This document shows positions 7,261 to 9,613 of a stretch of 9,613 nt of DNA, in pieces. Each line of letters opens with the position of its first letter. The stretch's first letter is position 1. Origin of the DNA: an uncultured Oscillospiraceae bacterium (GTDB taxonomy: Bacteria; Bacillota; Clostridia; Oscillospirales; Oscillospiraceae); the NCBI GenBank assembly GCA_910579725.1, contig CAJTUD010000085.1:1-9613 (forward strand), in the 5' to 3' direction. The position numbers and the translations under genes were made by a program. The notes beneath the pieces are model-generated. The model had not been told where the DNA came from. It worked only from the letters and a program-made list of their open reading frames with translations, and did not search any database.

Positions 7261-7521
7261 TCAGCATTTTGAGCGTATGTAGGAGAGCATCCTGTCCTCC
7301 AGCGTCACATCGGTGTCGGTGAAGCTGACCTTCACCACATATTTCCCGTGGCGGTAGCAGTAGGGGTTGCCGATCTGCCGGATAAAATCCAGCATCCGCT
7401 CCTTCTTGGGCAGGGAGGTGTTGACCTCCACATCCCGGATATCCCGCAGGGTGTCCGGGTCCACCGTCCGAATATCCACATTCTGCATGGCCTCGACCTG
7501 TTCTCTGGTGTAGGTTTCCAT
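7261..7521 (-). CDS. Small DUF6870-like protein
   Basis: The product is 86 residues from ATG 7521. A TTG at 7527 would add two residues but sits too close to the GGGGGG ribosome binding site, so ATG is preferred. The sequence has V-D-I-R-T-V-D-P near residue 15, L-P-K-K-E-R-M-L-D-F-I near 37-47 and N-P-Y-C-Y-R with V-V-K-V-S-F after it, ending in D-R-M-L-S-Y. From memory this matches the small DUF6870 family, common in clostridial mobile elements and of unknown function; that assignment needs a profile search. It starts 14 nt after the second parB gene ends and so is probably co-transcribed with it. It is the last gene before the regulatory region of the recombinase trio. There is no membrane segment or signal peptide. 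Confidence 0.8.
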   Translation of the reverse strand: METYTREQVEAMQNVDIRTVDPDTLRDIRDVEVNTSLPKKERMLDFIRQIGNPYCYRHGKYVVKVSFTDTDVTLEDRMLSYIRSKC

Positions 7522-7535
7522 CTTCAAGCCCCCCT

Positions 7536-8363
7536 TCAGCGTTTGAAGCGGTAGGGCAGTTCCAACCCGCCGCTGTTGTACTTATCCAGGATAATACGGG
7601 CGAAGCGCAGGGCAACATCTGTCTCAATGCGGCCCAGGCGAATGATCTCCTCCGGGCTGACGAGGGCCATTCGCCGGACAAAGGCCCGGTCGCTCAGTTC
7701 CGTCTCATAGGTCTTGACAAACAGGGCCATGCCGGAGAGCATGGAGGCTTTCAGCGAATTGGGCGTACCCTGCCACGCCCCGGCCATCAGGGACAGCATA
7801 CGGGTGAACGCCTCGCCGCCGAGAAGCTGGTAGGCGTTGATAAGGGCACGAATAGGGGCGATCTCAAAGGGTTCGCCGGTCGGTTCATCCAGCGCCCACA
7901 CAAAGCCAACATTCTCCACCAGACATTTGATTTCCAGGATTTTGGCGTCCGAGCCGGATTCCACCAGGGCCTTGGTATGCTGGCGCGGGGTCAGGGGCCG
8001 CTTTCCCTTATCCAGCTTGGCGTACAATTCGGCCTCCTGCTCATAGGTCATACCGGTGTAGATCATGCAGGGGACGATCACATCCCCGCCGCCCGCCATC
8101 TGACGCATGGCGGCAATCCGGTTCTGTCCATCAACCACGTTGAATTTGCCGTCCCGAAAGCTGACGATCACCGGGTAAAGCTCCCGGCTGTTCCAGTTGC
8201 GGATCAGCTTGTCCACGTTTTTCTGCTCCACGCCCCGCTGATAGGGCAGGTCGGAGGTCAGTTGACTGGTAGACATGGCGCGGATAGTGCCCGGATTGCT
8301 GTACTCGACCTCAGCGGGAGGGAAAAGCGTCTGCTGCTCCGGCTTGGGCTTTTTACTTCTCAT
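7536..8363 (-). CDS. ParB-like nuclease-fold protein (second of pair)
   Basis: 275 residues. The N-terminal half has the ParB/sulfiredoxin-fold signature F-N-V-V-D-G-Q-N-R-I-A-A-M (residues 74-86), the D-G-Q-[HN]-R variant used by many phage and mobile-element ParB-like proteins. It is preceded by Y-Q-R-G-V-E and a W-N-S-R-E-L-Y-P-V-I strand. Residues 110-135 carry a K-L-D-K-G-K-R-P-L-T-P-R-Q motif, and the C-terminal half is helical without an obvious helix-turn-helix. ATG at 8363 overlaps the end of the first parB gene by 11 nt, and AGGAAG lies about 9 nt upstream. Family members bind CTP or DNA; some are nucleases and some are regulators. Which applies here is not visible. No ParA gene is in the window, so partitioning is only one possibility. 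Confidence 0.85.
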   Translation of the reverse strand: MRSKKPKPEQQTLFPPAEVEYSNPGTIRAMSTSQLTSDLPYQRGVEQKNVDKLIRNWNSRELYPVIVSFRDGKFNVVDGQNRIAAMRQMAGGGDVIVPCMIYTGMTYEQEAELYAKLDKGKRPLTPRQHTKALVESGSDAKILEIKCLVENVGFVWALDEPTGEPFEIAPIRALINAYQLLGGEAFTRMLSLMAGAWQGTPNSLKASMLSGMALFVKTYETELSDRAFVRRMALVSPEEIIRLGRIETDVALRFARIILDKYNSGGLELPYRFKR

Positions 8364-9327
8364 TTTTTATGCTTCCTTTCATTTGTTGTAATAAATCGTG
8401 GATAGCGGTGGAGATCGTACCGAACCGCTTTTGTAGGTAGTCAAATTGCACCTGGGATATGTCGGGGAAAACGACTGTGCAGAAGGGGTCGCTGTACCAC
8501 GCAAATTCCCGGTGGAATTTCTGAATAAAAGAATCCAGCTCCGCCAGGAGAGCGTCCGGGGTATAGCTGCAATCCTTATCGTGGTTTTTCAAATCGGCTA
8601 TGGATTCCTCAAAGGAGGCATAGTGCCTGCCGCTGGACGAATAGGGAACGGAGGGCGGCGGGGCCTCCGCTACTGGCTCCGGGCCTGTTGAGGAGTGAGT
8701 ACCGCCAGATGTCAACCGATTAGCCGCCTCACTTTGCTGTTCTGGTGCCAGCCGAGATAGTTTTAGCAAGTCCTTTTTCTTGACTTTCTCAGTTGCGTTC
8801 TGGACGATTTGCTTTGCCTCTGGCGTTAAATTTTGTTCGATTTGAAGATTTTCTTCGATTACTCGCTTTGAAACCCCTAGTTTTTCGGCGGTATCAGAAG
8901 TGAAAGATTTTAACGTGGGCGCGCCGGGCGCGCTCACGTTGTTTCCAAGCGCACGGTTCATTCCGGCGGCTTGTGCAATACCGGCCTTTGTCTCCGGGTG
9001 CAAACCCTCGTAAACTTCCTTCCTGCGCAAAAGCAACTCCCGAAATTCAATGTCAGACAAGTCCTTGCGCACAAAATTTTCATCAATCTCTGCCAGTTCC
9101 GCTTGCAGCCCCTCCAAATCGCTGACCGTACACTCAATTTCCGACCAACCCAGCAGCTTTGCCGCTTCCAGCCGGTGCAGACCGGCAATCAGAACATGGC
9201 CGCAGTCAATGGTAATCGGATTGAGCAAGCCCACTTCTGATATGCTGCCTGCCAGTTCCCGTATATCTTCCGCTCTGGCCTCCCGCCGTCCGGGGTTGAC
9301 CGTGATCTCGCTGATAGGAACAAGCAA
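8353..9327 (-). CDS. ParB/Spo0J-family DNA-binding protein (first of pair)
   Basis: TTG at 9327 has GGGGAGG (9336-9342) 8 nt upstream and is the preferred start, giving about 324 residues. The longer frame from ATG 9363 has no ribosome binding site. The N-terminal ParB domain begins I-S-E-I-T-V-N-P-G-R-R and contains G-H-V-L-I-A-G-L-H-R-L-E-A-A (about 43-56), with G-L-H-R in place of the classical G-E-R-R. A helix-turn-helix follows (T-A-E-K-L-G-V-S-K-R-V-I-E, about 146-158), then a basic V-K-K-K-D-L-L segment. A Pro/Ser/Thr linker (about 205-233) leads to an aromatic-rich C-terminal domain of about 85 residues that I do not recognise. The gene body is mosaic: about 8740-8910 is more AT-rich than its flanks, next to a GC-rich palindrome. 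Spo0J-like proteins bind centromere-like sites for segregation; ICE-borne ones can also regulate transfer genes. Confidence 0.85.
   Translation of the reverse strand: MLVPISEITVNPGRREARAEDIRELAGSISEVGLLNPITIDCGHVLIAGLHRLEAAKLLGWSEIECTVSDLEGLQAELAEIDENFVRKDLSDIEFRELLLRRKEVYEGLHPETKAGIAQAAGMNRALGNNVSAPGAPTLKSFTSDTAEKLGVSKRVIEENLQIEQNLTPEAKQIVQNATEKVKKKDLLKLSRLAPEQQSEAANRLTSGGTHSSTGPEPVAEAPPPSVPYSSSGRHYASFEESIADLKNHDKDCSYTPDALLAELDSFIQKFHREFAWYSDPFCTVVFPDISQVQFDYLQKRFGTISTAIHDLLQQMKGSIKNEK
8912..8940. repeat. 29-base near-perfect palindrome inside the first parB gene
   Basis: AACGTGGGCGCGCC (8912-8925), one central G (8926), then GGCGCGCTCACGTT (8927-8940). Thirteen of fourteen arm positions are complementary; only 8918 against 8934 fails. 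It codes for N-V-S-A-P-G-A-P-T-L, the linker between the ParB domain and the helix-turn-helix. It lies in a locally AT-rich part of the gene, so GC bias alone does not explain it. It is not the canonical parS sequence. Confidence 0.7.
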
Positions 9328-9363
9328 TATTCTCACCTCCCCGGCCATAAGCCGCATTATCAT

Positions 9364-9613
9364 CCATTCATGCCGGATGGAACACCTGGGGCCACAGTCT
9401 GCCTATGGCTCCGGGTCTTTCATCCGGCTGTCGGGCGGGAAGAACCGCGCCGGTCCTGGTTGTGTCCTCTTTCTGTGAGGAAGTGACCGGCGCGGGTTCC
9501 CTTTGAATACCCTTTCTAAAAAATGTGTGCCGTATTATCGGGCGGCATGACCGCCCTGCTGCTCTCCCCCGGCACGGGAATATGCAAGCCCGCCCTGGTG
9601 CGGCGGCGCGATA
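9364..9613. other. Upstream region with ambiguous open frames at the window edge
   Basis: Just over 280 bp lie between the preferred parB start and the window end. All three minus-strand frames enter open from the edge and stop at 9535-9537, 9516-9518 and about 9373-9375. The frame stopping at 9516 ends M-P-P-D-N-T-A-H-I-F, a plausible protein tail. The longest frame is arginine- and proline-rich and runs through the inverted repeat at 9442-9499. I cannot decide which, if any, is a real upstream gene. A short hairpin, GGGCGG (9540-9545) / CCGCCC (9551-9556), is also present. Confidence 0.3.
9442..9499 (-). promoter_or_regulatory. Long nested hairpin in the leader of the parB operon
   Basis: GAACCGCGCCGGTC (9442-9455) pairs with GACCGGCGCGGGTTC (9485-9499) over 14 bp with one bulged base. 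Inside the 29-nt loop a second stem forms between TCCTC (9465-9469) and GAGGA (9477-9481). It sits about 115 bp upstream of the preferred parB start. No T-run follows on either strand, so a simple terminator is unlikely. A leader RNA structure, a protein-binding palindrome or an origin-type site are all possible. Confidence 0.5.

Larger units (their letters stand above)
121..9613. mobile_element. Probable integrative element, one end at the collagen gene, other end outside window
   Basis: Four recombinase genes, two ParB-domain genes and small accessory genes all lie on one strand next to an interrupted collagen-like gene. Large serine recombinases integrate phages, ICEs and IMEs, and their genes usually sit at an element end. 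The composition break at about 120 is taken as the left boundary, but the exact crossover is not visible. No relaxase, coupling ATPase, type IV secretion gene or phage structural gene is in view, so ICE, IME or phage cannot be decided. The LSR D remnant may come from an older, separate insertion, which would make the region composite. Confidence 0.55.

Noticed and set aside
8912..8940. Canonical parS site
   Set aside because: The palindrome does not match the usual TGTTTCACGTGAAACA-type sequence; only a parS-like role is conceivable.
8971..9478. Plus-strand open frames of 89 and 142 codons opposite the first parB gene
   Set aside because: No domain is recognisable, and the opposite strand carries clear ParB signatures over the same bases.

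Overview
This window looks like one end of an integrative element in a gut-type clostridial Firmicute (Oscillospiraceae or Lachnospiraceae-like). The reasoning is inference: moderately high GC, strong GGAGG-type ribosome binding sites, clostridial-type large serine recombinases (LSRs), and a Gly-X-Thr collagen-like gene. No taxonomic marker such as rRNA is present.

Layout. Positions 1-141 (+ strand) are the 3' end of a collagen-like gene whose repeat stops abruptly and is followed by only six residues and a stop, as if host coding sequence were cut by an element end. Everything after it is on the minus strand. Positions 172-1671 hold the remains of a recombinase (LSR D) that lacks its N-terminus and catalytic serine. 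Positions 1765-2085 encode an unrecognised 106-residue protein. Positions 2172-7130 hold three intact, translationally coupled large serine recombinases, transcribed in the order LSR A, LSR B, LSR C. A 130 bp regulatory or attachment region (7131-7260) lies upstream of LSR A. Beyond it are a small DUF6870-like protein (7261-7521) and two overlapping ParB-domain genes (7536-8363 and 8353-9327). The window ends with a structured leader and the possible tail of an unseen upstream gene (9364-9613).

How the genes may work together (inference): the ParB-like pair with the small DUF6870-like protein forms a maintenance or regulatory module. The LSR trio, followed by the 106-residue protein, forms an integration and excision module. 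Serine-integrase triplets are known in some streptococcal ICEs, so the trio is not new as such. The less explained parts are a composite 18-base site upstream of LSR A whose two halves recur at the collagen junction and at the LSR D breakpoint, a hairpin that would sequester the LSR A Shine-Dalgarno sequence, a 29-base near-perfect palindrome inside the first parB gene, and the 106-residue accessory protein.
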